DNA of 64,000 nucleotides from Myxococcota bacterium. Lineage in GTDB: Bacteria > Myxococcota_A > UBA796. The first letter of the stretch is position 1. Every line of letters starts with the position of its first letter. This document shows, one piece after another, positions 46,945 to 55,666 of this stretch. The position numbers and the translations under genes were made by a program. The notes beneath the pieces are model-generated. The model was given only the letters and a program-made list of their open reading frames with translations, did no database searches and was not told the DNA's origin. Location of the stretch: assembly GCA_029251165.1 (NCBI GenBank), contig JAQXDW010000002.1:1-64000 (forward strand). The letters are read 5' to 3'.

Positions 46945-49485
46945 GTGGCTGATCGACGCAACCGAATCACAGACCGACTCCGCCCTCGACTCGATCGACT
47001 CGGTCGAGGGCTCGGCCGACAGCTCGCCCCGGCTGCGCGGCTGGCGCGGCTGGACACCAGCGTGCTCCGGGCATGGATAGGTCGGGTCGGTCCCGTCCGG
47101 GATACCCTGGGAGCGGCCGAAGGCATGGGCTACACCCGCCTCGTCGTCGCGGCAGCGGAGAGGGACTCCGACATCGCGCGCACCATCGCGTATACCCTCC
47201 CTGACCACATGGCTCGGGTCGATGGAGCGGAGCGTGCGCGCTACCTGTCGCTGCTGCGTGTGGTGCTCAAGGATCGGATCGAGGCCCTGCCGCTCGTCAT
47301 TCGGACCCTGCCTGACCTGCTCGGACGCATGGACGATGCCAGCCTTGCCCAGTATCTCTCTCAGGGCATCGCGCTGCATGACCGCTCCAGCAAGAAGGCG
47401 GAGAGCTTCTTCAAGATGGAGAGCGGCGAGGGCATGGCCCTGGTCAACGAGCTGCAGCGTGGGGTAGAGCTGTCCAGTGTTCGCCGACGGCTGACGCTGT
47501 ATGCGCGCGCCCACTGCGGCGAGGATGTCCAGATCCGTCCCGGCGGCACGCGCTCGTTCACCGACGGGCGACACATCTACCTCCCGGAGACCATCGAGCG
47601 GCTGGGCGAGGAGCTGGACCTGCTGACCTACCGGGTGCTGACTGCCCGAAACGTCGGCTATCTGGAGTTTGGAACCTTAGATCTCGACCTCGATGCCCTT
47701 CCGGGGTCTTGGCCAGATCCACAGGACGGAGAGCTGGAGCTGGAGCGCATGATGCGGGGCTTCGCTAACCCCGTCCTCGCCCGAGACCTGTTCACCATCC
47801 TCGAAAATACCCGGGTCGAGTCTCGGGTCCGCAGCGAGTATCCCGGAATCGCACGGGACATGGATCGGCTGGGATCTTCCTGGCGAGAAGAGCGGCCGAC
47901 CCTCGACGGCCTCACCCCGGTCGAGCAGGCGGTGGAGTGGCTGGCTCGGACCGCGCTGGGGCAGACGCCGCCGCCGCTGCAGGACGACCAGGCACGCGTC
48001 GCTGCCGAGTCGGTCGTCGGTGTGCTCGCCGGAATGACAGCGGAGGAGGCCTCCGTCAACCAGACCGCCGCTGCACTGATGCAGGCGTACGGGCCGCTGG
48101 ATGCCTTGATGCGTCGGGTCAATGACGATGACCTCAGTCGCATCGACCCGGACACCGGCGAGCCAACCTCCGCAGAGAGCCCGCAGACCACCCACGACGA
48201 TCACAGCACGCCGGAGAACCAGCCGCAGACCGATCGGGAGGCGCCGGGCAGCGAGGGGGAGGGGCCTGACCTGATGGACTACCGGGGGACCCCGCAGGAT
48301 GCCCTGTCCGGAGCGATGGACTTCGAGCAGCTCTCAGAGGACGACCGCAGCGTCGAGGATCGGGCCCGAGATCTGCTGGAGGCGATGCGACACACCGATC
48401 CGACCGCTGGGGTGGAAGAAGCCCGTCGCAGGGCCCGTGCCGAGGGCAGCAGCTACGAGGAGATGGCGGACTTTCTCGACCGCATGCAGGGGCCTGCTGG
48501 GCCAGCCACTGAGCGCACCGTCGTCGAGGAGAGCAGCGATCGCGGCCCGGCCGCTGGGGGGCCGCTGTCGGAGGGCGATCCGACCCGCAGCTTCCTGTAC
48601 CCGGAGTGGGACGCCGACATCGAGGACCACAAGCCCCGCTGGGTGAAGCTGACGGAGTACACCCTGCCGGCTGGAGATCCGTCGTTCGTCGAGCAGGTCC
48701 GCCAGGAGCATGGACCGCTCATCGGGCGCATTCGCCGATCGTTCGAGGCGCTTCGTCCAGAAGCGGTCCGCCGGAAGCGGGGAGAGCCCGACGGCGACGA
48801 GATCGATCTCGACCTCGCCATCGCCGCCCGGCTGGAGCGCCGCAGCGGCGGCTCGCCCTCTGACCGGATCTACACCCGTCGCCTTCGCCAGGACCGGGAC
48901 GTCGCGGTCGCCTTCCTCCTCGACATGTCCTCCTCGACCAATGAGGTCGCCAATGTGGATGGCAAGCGCATCCTCGACGTCGAGAAAGAGGCGCTGGTGC
49001 TGATCAGCGAGGCGGTGGATGCCATCGGAGACACCGCGGCCATCTTTGGCTTCTCCGGCTACGGTCGCGACAGCGTGGCGTTCTACGTCGCCAAGGACTT
49101 CACCGACAGCTGGGACGCCAGCATCGCGGAGCGTATCGGACGCATCTCCTGGAAGATGGAGAACCGCGACGGTGCTGCAATTCGTCACGCCACCCGCAAG
49201 CTCGCTGAGCAGCCCGCCCGAGTCAAGCTGCTGCTGCTGCTGTCGGACGGCAAGCCGCTCGACTGTGGGTGCGACCACTACTCTGACTTCTATGCCCAGG
49301 AAGACACCCGAGCGGCGCTGACCGAGGCGCGCTCGCTTGGCATCTATCCCTTCTGCATCACCGTCGATCCCCACGGGCAGGACTACCTTGCTCGGATGTA
49401 CGGTGAGCACGGCTATACCGTCATCGACCGGGTGGAGTCGCTGCCCGACCGTCTGCCCCGGATTTACCGACGCCTGACCCGCTGA
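46945..49485 (+). CDS. VWA-domain protein, NorD/CbbO-like
   Basis: 846 residues from the GTG at 46945 (inferred; no strong ribosome site). A helical N-terminal region (RYLSLLRVVLKDRIEALPL...), a central block seen in NorD/CbbO proteins (LPETIERLGEELDLLTYRVLTA; ARDLFTILENTRVESR), an acidic linker (about 420-540), and a C-terminal VWA domain follow. The MIDAS motif is FLLDMSSSTNE, then IFGFSGYGRDSV and LLLLSDGKPLD. NorD and CbbO work with MoxR-type AAA+ ATPases to activate metalloenzymes. No such ATPase or target enzyme is in the window. Confidence 0.88.
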   Translation: MADRRNRITDRLRPRLDRLGRGLGRQLAPAARLARLDTSVLRAWIGRVGPVRDTLGAAEGMGYTRLVVAAAERDSDIARTIAYTLPDHMARVDGAERARYLSLLRVVLKDRIEALPLVIRTLPDLLGRMDDASLAQYLSQGIALHDRSSKKAESFFKMESGEGMALVNELQRGVELSSVRRRLTLYARAHCGEDVQIRPGGTRSFTDGRHIYLPETIERLGEELDLLTYRVLTARNVGYLEFGTLDLDLDALPGSWPDPQDGELELERMMRGFANPVLARDLFTILENTRVESRVRSEYPGIARDMDRLGSSWREERPTLDGLTPVEQAVEWLARTALGQTPPPLQDDQARVAAESVVGVLAGMTAEEASVNQTAAALMQAYGPLDALMRRVNDDDLSRIDPDTGEPTSAESPQTTHDDHSTPENQPQTDREAPGSEGEGPDLMDYRGTPQDALSGAMDFEQLSEDDRSVEDRARDLLEAMRHTDPTAGVEEARRRARAEGSSYEEMADFLDRMQGPAGPATERTVVEESSDRGPAAGGPLSEGDPTRSFLYPEWDADIEDHKPRWVKLTEYTLPAGDPSFVEQVRQEHGPLIGRIRRSFEALRPEAVRRKRGEPDGDEIDLDLAIAARLERRSGGSPSDRIYTRRLRQDRDVAVAFLLDMSSSTNEVANVDGKRILDVEKEALVLISEAVDAIGDTAAIFGFSGYGRDSVAFYVAKDFTDSWDASIAERIGRISWKMENRDGAAIRHATRKLAEQPARVKLLLLLSDGKPLDCGCDHYSDFYAQEDTRAALTEARSLGIYPFCITVDPHGQDYLARMYGEHGYTVIDRVESLPDRLPRIYRRLTR

Positions 49486-49554
49486 ATTGGCGTGCTGAGC
49501 CTCAGCCGTGCTATCTGACTCTGCTCTACAGTTCCTCCCCCTACAGGATTCTTC

Positions 49555-49959
49555 GTGCTTATCGGTCTGCTGCACACCCACAGGACCTTGGCGTACCTGC
49601 TGTTTCTGGTCGCCTTGATCAACCTGGTTCTGGCCCTCTCCAAGGGGCGGAACGATCCGGGATTCGCGCGCGGACTCCACCTCAGCCACAAGCTCGGCAT
49701 CCTGATGCTCGGTCGGCTGAACCTCGTGCTGGGCGCAGCGCTCTGGTACCTGAAGGGCTGGCCGATCACCACCTGGTGGCTCTGGGTGTCCTTCCTGCTG
49801 TGGGGGCCTGTTGAGGTCCTCGGCAAGCGCCTCGTCGCACCGGAAGTCAGCCACGTCCAAGACGGCGGGCAGGCCTCGGGGCGCCTCATCGCGGGCGTGG
49901 TGGCGGAGCTGCTGATCGTGGCAGTCATCTTCGGGCTGATGTCCGCCCGACCGGGGTGA
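49555..49959 (+). CDS. Small polytopic membrane protein
   Basis: 134 residues starting with GTG at 49555. About four helices: TLAYLLFLVALINLVLAL, LGILMLGRLNLVLGAAL, TTWWLWVSFLLWGPVEVL and LIAGVVAELLIVAVIFGLM. A His-rich loop (HLSHKLG) and an N-terminal HTH are present, but no haem motif can be claimed. The family is unknown. The stop overlaps the phosphoesterase start (GTGA). Confidence 0.75.
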   Translation: MLIGLLHTHRTLAYLLFLVALINLVLALSKGRNDPGFARGLHLSHKLGILMLGRLNLVLGAALWYLKGWPITTWWLWVSFLLWGPVEVLGKRLVAPEVSHVQDGGQASGRLIAGVVAELLIVAVIFGLMSARPG

Positions 49960-50687
49960 CTCGCCTCGCAGTCATCGGAGACGTCCACGCCAACTTCAAG
50001 CTGCTGGGGCGGGTGCTCAGTCGGGTCGAAGCGGTCGGGGTCGACGGCGTGCTGATGGTCGGAGACCTTGCCTGCGCCGGGCTCGGTGAGCGCAACGCGA
50101 AGAAGCTGGGGCTGTACCGACGAAGGGTCCGCGAGGTCCTCGCGGCGGTCGAGGCGCTCGATGTGCCGATCTGCTACGTGCCCGGCAACCACGACCTGCG
50201 ATCGCTGCGCTATCCGGGCAATGTCGACGGGGAGCAGGCAGAGATCGACGGGCTGACCATCACCGGCATCGGCGGCACCAATCCGCCGCGACGTGGCTTT
50301 CCGTATGAGTGGACCGACGACGAGATCCGCGCGCGGAGCGTCCCGCCCTCCGACATCATCATCAGCCACTGTCCGCCGGCAGATACTCCGCTTGACTTTG
50401 CCAAGGGCGCGGGCCGGCATGTCGGCAGCGCGGCGATCCGAGAGCGCGCGGAGGCGCACCACGGCGTGCTGGTCTGCGGTCACATCCACGAGAGCTTCGG
50501 AGTTGCGCAGCTCTCTGGCTGCCTGATGATGAATGCTGGCGGGCTCGGCCGTCCGTTCGGATGCGCACAGGTCGGCTTCGTCGAAGGGATTGACGAGATC
50601 CGCCACGAGAACCTACAGACTGGACGGTTCGTATCGCTGCGCCGGGATGGGGAGATCGAGCGTGGTCGGATAACTGGCCGAGTCTGA
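49956..50687 (+). CDS. Calcineurin-like metallophosphoesterase
   Basis: 243 residues, GTG start overlapping the previous stop. The metal motifs run in order: GDVHANF, GDLACAG (in place of GDxVD), GNHDLRSL, the His in IIISHCPP, and GHIHESFG. These give the dinuclear metal site of calcineurin-like phosphoesterases. The substrate could be a phosphoester of a nucleotide or protein. Followed 17 bp later by the RNA methyltransferase gene. Confidence 0.9.
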   Translation: MTRLAVIGDVHANFKLLGRVLSRVEAVGVDGVLMVGDLACAGLGERNAKKLGLYRRRVREVLAAVEALDVPICYVPGNHDLRSLRYPGNVDGEQAEIDGLTITGIGGTNPPRRGFPYEWTDDEIRARSVPPSDIIISHCPPADTPLDFAKGAGRHVGSAAIRERAEAHHGVLVCGHIHESFGVAQLSGCLMMNAGGLGRPFGCAQVGFVEGIDEIRHENLQTGRFVSLRRDGEIERGRITGRV

Positions 50688-50704
50688 CAGGAAGGAGCAG
50701 CACG

Positions 50705-52123
50705 ATGGCGGATGATGCAAAGGTGACCCCGGAGGCATGGGTGCCTCGCGGAGAGGCGGTCATCACCCGTGGTCGACGCCGGCTGCTGATCTGGGGCGGC
50801 ATTCCCGGTGAGGAAGCCATCGTGCGGATCTACCGGCAGGGGCAGCACCAGGACATGGCGCGGTTCCTGGAGCCGTTTCGCCAGCCACACCCGCTCCGGC
50901 GCGAGCCGCCCTGCGACAAGTACACCCTCTGCGGAGGCTGTCCGCTGATGCACCTCACGACGCCCGGGCAGCACCGCGCGCGGCTGGCGCTCATCCGCTA
51001 CGCGCTGCGGGAGTACGGCCTGGAGTCACACACTCCGGAGGCGGTGGTTCCCTCACCAGACGGCGACGAAGAGTACCGCCACGTCGTCAAGGTGGTCATC
51101 GGCTACTCGGATCGGGGCAGCGTCCGGCTCGGCGCCCTCGGTCGAGACTCGCGAACCATCGTTCCGATCCCGAAGTGCACCGTCGCCACGGACAAGCTGA
51201 GGATGGTGATGGGCGCCCTGGCGCATCACATCCTGCGACTTGAGATCCACCCCTACGATACCCAGCGCGACTGGGGGGTCCTCCGATACGCTGTCATCCG
51301 CCAGAGCCGGTCGACCGGCGAGATGCTCTTGACCCTGGTCGCCGGTCGAAAGGACCGCCTGCTGGGTGAGCTGGTCGATGCCGTCTCCAGCCAGAACCCA
51401 GACATCTCCGCCATCCACCTCCACCTCAACGACAGCGAGGGCAATGCGATCTTCGACCGCGACGAGGACGGGCGGGTCGGCGTGCTGCCGATGCGCGGCA
51501 ACATGGTCATCGAGGATGAGCTGGGCGGGGTCAAGATGCAGATCGGTCCGGGAGACTTCTTCCAGATCAATCCTGCGATGGCTGACGTCATTGTCGCAGA
51601 CGTGCTGGAGGCATTCGCCGGAGATCGAGACCGCCCGGCGCTCGACCTGTACAGCGGTGTCGGTGGCTTCGCGCTGGCGCTGGGCAAGGCGCACGGCTGG
51701 GCGCTTGGCATCGAAGGAATCACCAGCGCCGTGACCCGCGCGCGCGCCAACGCCCGCCTCAACCGGATCTCGGCAGAGTTCATCGCCGGAGACGTCGCCG
51801 AGGTTCTCCCGGACGTCAAGACCCGTCTGGACGGTCGTGCCCCGGTGGTCGTCGTCGATCCGGCACGTCGGGGCCTGGAGGATGGGGTCATCGATGGTCT
51901 CATCGACCTCAACCCTGCCCGTCTCGCATACCTCTCCTGCAACCCGCGCACGATGGCGCGGGACATGGCCCGTTTTGTGGAGGCAGGGTGGAAGATTGAG
52001 TCGGTGCGGGCCTACGACATGTTCCCGCAGACTGCCCACGTCGAGACCCTCGCCATCCTCACGCCCGCTGTGGCCCCGCCGCCCGTCACCCGACGCGCGC
52101 CGCGTCGGAAGATCGTCCGCTGA
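50705..52123 (+). CDS. TrmA/RlmD-family uracil-5 RNA methyltransferase
   Basis: 472 residues. An N-terminal TRAM-like segment (PRGEAVITRGRRRLLIWGGIPGEEAIV) precedes an iron-sulphur Cys set (CDKYTLCGGCPL with a later KCTVA). The SAM-binding motif is ALDLYSGVGGFALALGK. The catalytic loop YLSCNPRTMARD holds the nucleophile Cys. VVDPARRG is motif IV. These enzymes make m5U in tRNA or 23S rRNA. The target (U54, U747 or U1939) cannot be told from this alone. GGAAGGAG precedes the ATG. Confidence 0.94.
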   Translation: MADDAKVTPEAWVPRGEAVITRGRRRLLIWGGIPGEEAIVRIYRQGQHQDMARFLEPFRQPHPLRREPPCDKYTLCGGCPLMHLTTPGQHRARLALIRYALREYGLESHTPEAVVPSPDGDEEYRHVVKVVIGYSDRGSVRLGALGRDSRTIVPIPKCTVATDKLRMVMGALAHHILRLEIHPYDTQRDWGVLRYAVIRQSRSTGEMLLTLVAGRKDRLLGELVDAVSSQNPDISAIHLHLNDSEGNAIFDRDEDGRVGVLPMRGNMVIEDELGGVKMQIGPGDFFQINPAMADVIVADVLEAFAGDRDRPALDLYSGVGGFALALGKAHGWALGIEGITSAVTRARANARLNRISAEFIAGDVAEVLPDVKTRLDGRAPVVVVDPARRGLEDGVIDGLIDLNPARLAYLSCNPRTMARDMARFVEAGWKIESVRAYDMFPQTAHVETLAILTPAVAPPPVTRRAPRRKIVR

Positions 52124-52142
52124 GTGGGTGCTGTGCGCAGGG

Positions 52143-53048
52143 TCAGGAGACTGCGGCAGCGACGGCATCCAGCAGGCTGGTGTGGCTGAACGGCTTCTGA
52201 ATGATTGCCGTGATCCCGGCGGCCTTACACTCTGCGTCGCTGGGTTCCTGTCCGCTGGCGATACACAGGAGCACCGGCAGGTCAGGCTGTAGCCGGTGGA
52301 GCATCTGGGCCAGCCGGATCCCGCTGGTGTGGTTCAGCTCCATCGAGAGAATGACCAGGCTCCAGCGCATGACCCCGGAGGCGAACAGGTCGAGTGCGGC
52401 ATCTGCGTTGGAGATGGCGGTGGCTTGATAGCCGCTGCGCTCGAGCACAATCACGGCAGCTTCGCGGACGATCTCGCTGTTGTCGACCAGAAGAATCGTG
52501 GTGGCGTCGGCATCGATGCTGACCTGCGTGACGGGAGCCGGCTTCTGGACAGAGGGAACGCTGCGCGCGTGCCGCTGGAGCATGGAGAGCTGCTGATGCG
52601 CCTTCTCGACGGCATCACAGATCTCAGTGGCATCTTCCCAGTCTGGAGAGCCGGGAGTGGAGCCGGCGATCAGGGTTCCGCCGCTGATCGCGATGACCTG
52701 GAGCTGGTTGTTGATGTCGTGGGAGAACTTTCGGGTGAGCGCAGCGAGCTGGGCTGCGCTGGGGCCAGAGGCGACTCGGATCAGGGTCACACCCTCGAGC
52801 TTGTGACGGGAGAGGCGGGCCTCCCACTGCATGCCATCGGGGCGAAAAGCCGACACCGTTGCTGCGCCATCTTCCCAGCGGACTGCTGCGCCGAGGGCAT
52901 CCTCGAGACGCATTCCCTCCAGCCGTTCGTGACCACACAGACTGAGCAGAGCGGGGCTGGCGTGCTGGATGCTTCCATCCGCATTGAGCAGTGCGAGCGC
53001 GGTATCTAGCGCATTGAGTAGTGCGAGGGTTGGGAGCGAGGACATCAT
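52143..53048 (-). CDS. PAS - DHp - pseudo-receiver signalling protein
   Basis: 301 residues. A PAS-like N-terminus (LLNADGSIQHASPALLSLCG) precedes a DHp-like helix with H110 in RKFSHDINNQLQVI, and a receiver-type domain (about 180-300). No ATP-binding domain lies between them. In the receiver, the acidic pair reads DN (189-190) and the phosphoacceptor Asp is Ser (S235 in LVILSMELNHTSG). The Lys (K285 in QKPF) is kept. Phosphorylation at the usual site is therefore not expected. Divergent from the secreted-protein gene by 95 bp. Confidence 0.85.
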   Translation of the reverse strand: MMSSLPTLALLNALDTALALLNADGSIQHASPALLSLCGHERLEGMRLEDALGAAVRWEDGAATVSAFRPDGMQWEARLSRHKLEGVTLIRVASGPSAAQLAALTRKFSHDINNQLQVIAISGGTLIAGSTPGSPDWEDATEICDAVEKAHQQLSMLQRHARSVPSVQKPAPVTQVSIDADATTILLVDNSEIVREAAVIVLERSGYQATAISNADAALDLFASGVMRWSLVILSMELNHTSGIRLAQMLHRLQPDLPVLLCIASGQEPSDAECKAAGITAIIQKPFSHTSLLDAVAAAVS

Positions 53049-53143
53049 CAGGCCCCGATGAGCAGGAGTGGTGAATAATGACGATAGCGCGCTGTCTGTG
53101 CGCTCACGTTTCAGTCGTATGACAAGACTGGTATCGTTTGCGA

Positions 53144-54643
53144 ATGATGTTGTCGCTGCTCATTAGCTCGCAAGCCTTTGCCCAGGACCCCACGGTTGTC
53201 CTGGTTGCCCCCTTCGAGCCAGTCAACGACAGCGCGTCGGGACTGGTGGCGATGATGCCCGACTTTCTCGGCCAGCAGCTCGCCGCCAATACAGGCGTTG
53301 ATGTGCTCTCGCTCTCTGAGATTGGTGCCATCTACGAAACGCCCGCAGAAGTCTACGCCGGCAGCTGCACCCCGGGCGAGTTTGTCGGCTGTGCATTCGT
53401 GCTTGCAGAGGCTGGCGGTGCACAGCTTGCGGTCACCGGGACCATCGAGGCCTACGAGCGCGGCAGCCGGATCGACGTACGCATCGTCGACGTCGCCAGC
53501 GCCCGAGAGGCTGTCGGCTTCGTGGTCGATGTCGCCATGGGCGACGACATCATCCTCGCCGACGCGGTCGCCGCTGTTCTCACAGCAGTGGAGCGCGGCG
53601 AGCTCGGCCAGGAGAGCGATGCCCGCGCGGAAGGTGTCGAGGAGGCCCCGAGTGGTCCAAACAAGGACGAGGCCGCCAGTGATCTCAGCCGTCTGAGCAC
53701 GGAAATCGGTGGCGTCGATACCCTCAACACGCGCGAGGAGGGGGTCCTCGCGGAGGAGGAATACGGCCGCGAGCAGCTGTTCTCGGACATGGAGGCGGAG
53801 GGCACCAAGCCCTGGGAGCGCCTGGAGATGTCTCCCCGAGAGTTTCTCCGCTACAAGAACTCTGGTCGTCCGCTGTATGAGTGGCGAGAGCTGTCTGAGG
53901 GACGCAAGGGTCAGGTGCTCCTTCGTGCCAGCCTCGGCTACGGTCGTGGCCCTGTCGAGGGGAACTACTATGGCCGCATCGCGCTGGCGGAGCAGACGCT
54001 CCAGGTTGCAGAGACCTACGCCTGGCAGAGCATGGCGACTGCCGCTGGAGTGTCTGTCTCCGGCGCGGTGGCCTATGGCATCTTGCCGGAGCTGGAGGTT
54101 GGACTGACGGGTGGGCTGGTCACCGGCCGCTTCAACATCGACATCGACCGCATCACCGAGAACGACTTCTCGACCTCTCCGGATGCGACCGACACCAGCA
54201 ACACCACTGTGTTTGCCGGTCCGCAGGTGCTCTACGTCATCCTGCCGACCTCGATGCTGCGGCCGGTCGTCGGTGGCTCAGCGGTTCTCTGGCGAGGCAC
54301 CGGCGTCGACAGCCACATCATCCCGTCCGCTGAGCTGCCTGGTGGCGGCAGCCTGGATGCGCTGCGGGTGCCCTATGCGCTGTCGGTCAGCGCCACCGGG
54401 GGTGTCGAGGTGACGATGAGTGAGGTGCTTGACCTGTGGATGCATGTTCCCCTCGGCGCAGTCGTCGCCACCTGGAATGCCCCGGATGTCTATCGGGAGG
54501 GCGGCGGCATCCTCGAGGAAGAGGGCATGATCACCAGCCCGACCCAGCCTGGCAGCGTAGCCACTGGCATCCATGTCGGCTTTCAGGTCCGAGCCTGGGA
54601 GCGGAAGAAGAAGCGCACCCTGTCGGACTACGAGGAACTGTAG
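53144..54643 (+). CDS. Secreted protein with TolB/CsgG-like N-domain and barrel-like C-domain
   Basis: 499 residues from the ATG at 53144 (TTG at 53138 is an alternative). The signal peptide is MMLSLLISSQAFA before QD. The first domain (PTVVLVAPFEPVNDSASGLVAMMPDFLGQQLAAN...) resembles periplasmic TolB-N/CsgG-like folds. An acidic linker follows (about 160-240). The C-terminal half alternates short Gly/aromatic-rich strands (GQVLLRASLGYGRGPV, GAVAYGILPELEVGLTGGLV), as in outer-membrane barrels. Outer-membrane location is inferred, and function unknown. Confidence 0.75.
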   Translation: MMLSLLISSQAFAQDPTVVLVAPFEPVNDSASGLVAMMPDFLGQQLAANTGVDVLSLSEIGAIYETPAEVYAGSCTPGEFVGCAFVLAEAGGAQLAVTGTIEAYERGSRIDVRIVDVASAREAVGFVVDVAMGDDIILADAVAAVLTAVERGELGQESDARAEGVEEAPSGPNKDEAASDLSRLSTEIGGVDTLNTREEGVLAEEEYGREQLFSDMEAEGTKPWERLEMSPREFLRYKNSGRPLYEWRELSEGRKGQVLLRASLGYGRGPVEGNYYGRIALAEQTLQVAETYAWQSMATAAGVSVSGAVAYGILPELEVGLTGGLVTGRFNIDIDRITENDFSTSPDATDTSNTTVFAGPQVLYVILPTSMLRPVVGGSAVLWRGTGVDSHIIPSAELPGGGSLDALRVPYALSVSATGGVEVTMSEVLDLWMHVPLGAVVATWNAPDVYREGGGILEEEGMITSPTQPGSVATGIHVGFQVRAWERKKKRTLSDYEEL

Positions 54644-54676
54644 CGGTCAGCCGACGCACGAACACGAGCAGCGGTC

Positions 54677-55402
54677 TCAGTGGACGGTGTGTCGCAGGCG
54701 GAAGCGAAGGCGTCGGATGCCCTGTCCCCGGAGCTGGCAGGCGCGAGACTCGGTGACACCGAGGAGAGAGCCGATCTGCTTGAGCGTGAGCCCCTGGAGG
54801 TAGTACTGGGTCACAGCCAGGCGCTCCTTCTCGGGGAGGCAGTCGACGGCGTGGCTGATCATGCCCTTGAGCTCTTCAGAGCCGAGCAGCTCCTCTGGGC
54901 TGTCCTCTTGGTTCGAGACGCTCTCGACAAGGGGGGTGTGGCCGTCCTCGGTGGTCGAGACGTCCAAAGAGATGAGCTTCTTGATTCGTGAGTCTCGAAC
55001 CATTTTATCGTAGGCTTCAGGAGAGATGTCCATGACATGCGCCATCTCCTCGCGGGTCGGTGTGCGGCCGAGTCCCTGAAAGAGCCTGGTGCGGGTCTCT
55101 TCGAGGTGATTTGACTTTCGACGAACACTTCTTGGAATCCAGTCGTCATGCCTCAGGGAGTCGATCATCGCGCCCTGGATTCGGATCTCTGCATAGCTCT
55201 TGAACGGCACCCCGCGCTCTGGATCGAAGCGATCCACGGCATCGATGAGCCCCAGCATGCCGACGTTGATCATCTCATCGATGTCGACTGATGGCGGGAG
55301 TCGCCGCGCCATCCGACAGGCGATCGTACGCACCAGAGGGTGGTAGGTGATGATGAGTGCTTCTCTTGAGGCATCTGCGTCAGTGGATGGGAGTACTGGC
55401 AT
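54677..55402 (-). CDS. FliA/SigF-type alternative sigma factor
   Basis: 241 residues from the ATG at 55402, with GGAG five bases upstream (the frame extends further but without sigma features). Region 2 contains HPLVRTIACRMARRLPPSVDIDEMINVGMLGLIDAVDRFD in pieces, plus FKSYAEIRIQGAMIDSLR. Region 3 shows GRTPTREEMAHVMDIS. Region 4 shows LPEKERLAVTQYYLQGLTLKQIG with a helix-turn-helix. This is sigma-28 family. No flagellar or chemotaxis genes lie in the window, so its regulon could be motility, envelope or development. Confidence 0.92.
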   Translation of the reverse strand: MPVLPSTDADASREALIITYHPLVRTIACRMARRLPPSVDIDEMINVGMLGLIDAVDRFDPERGVPFKSYAEIRIQGAMIDSLRHDDWIPRSVRRKSNHLEETRTRLFQGLGRTPTREEMAHVMDISPEAYDKMVRDSRIKKLISLDVSTTEDGHTPLVESVSNQEDSPEELLGSEELKGMISHAVDCLPEKERLAVTQYYLQGLTLKQIGSLLGVTESRACQLRGQGIRRLRFRLRHTVH

Positions 55403-55666
55403 CTGTGCTCCAAGAGGCAAGGCGCGAATCAATTTAATGAGCAACAAGCATGCCAGCATGTTTGGATTGATATTTACCATTCAATCTATGGGAATAGTGT
55501 CGTCTTTTCCTGGGTATGTGGCTTGCTAAATACGGTGTGCTTGATTGCCCACGGTGATGGGCTGTCCACCCCTACAAAGGAAGAACGGATCCTGAGGCGG
55601 GAAAATCAACCCCGTTGGGAACTTTAGCGGGCTATTAGGGGCCCACGAACGCTCAGAGAAGTCTTG
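55403..55666. other. Divergent intergenic region, sigma factor/MMPL transporter
   Basis: 264 bp, AT-richer than its surroundings at 55430-55500. It contains an inverted repeat catgc-ca-gcatg (55449-55460) 47 bp upstream of the sigma gene start. No gene or well-spaced consensus promoter can be defended, but the position means it must hold promoters for both directions. Confidence 0.45.
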
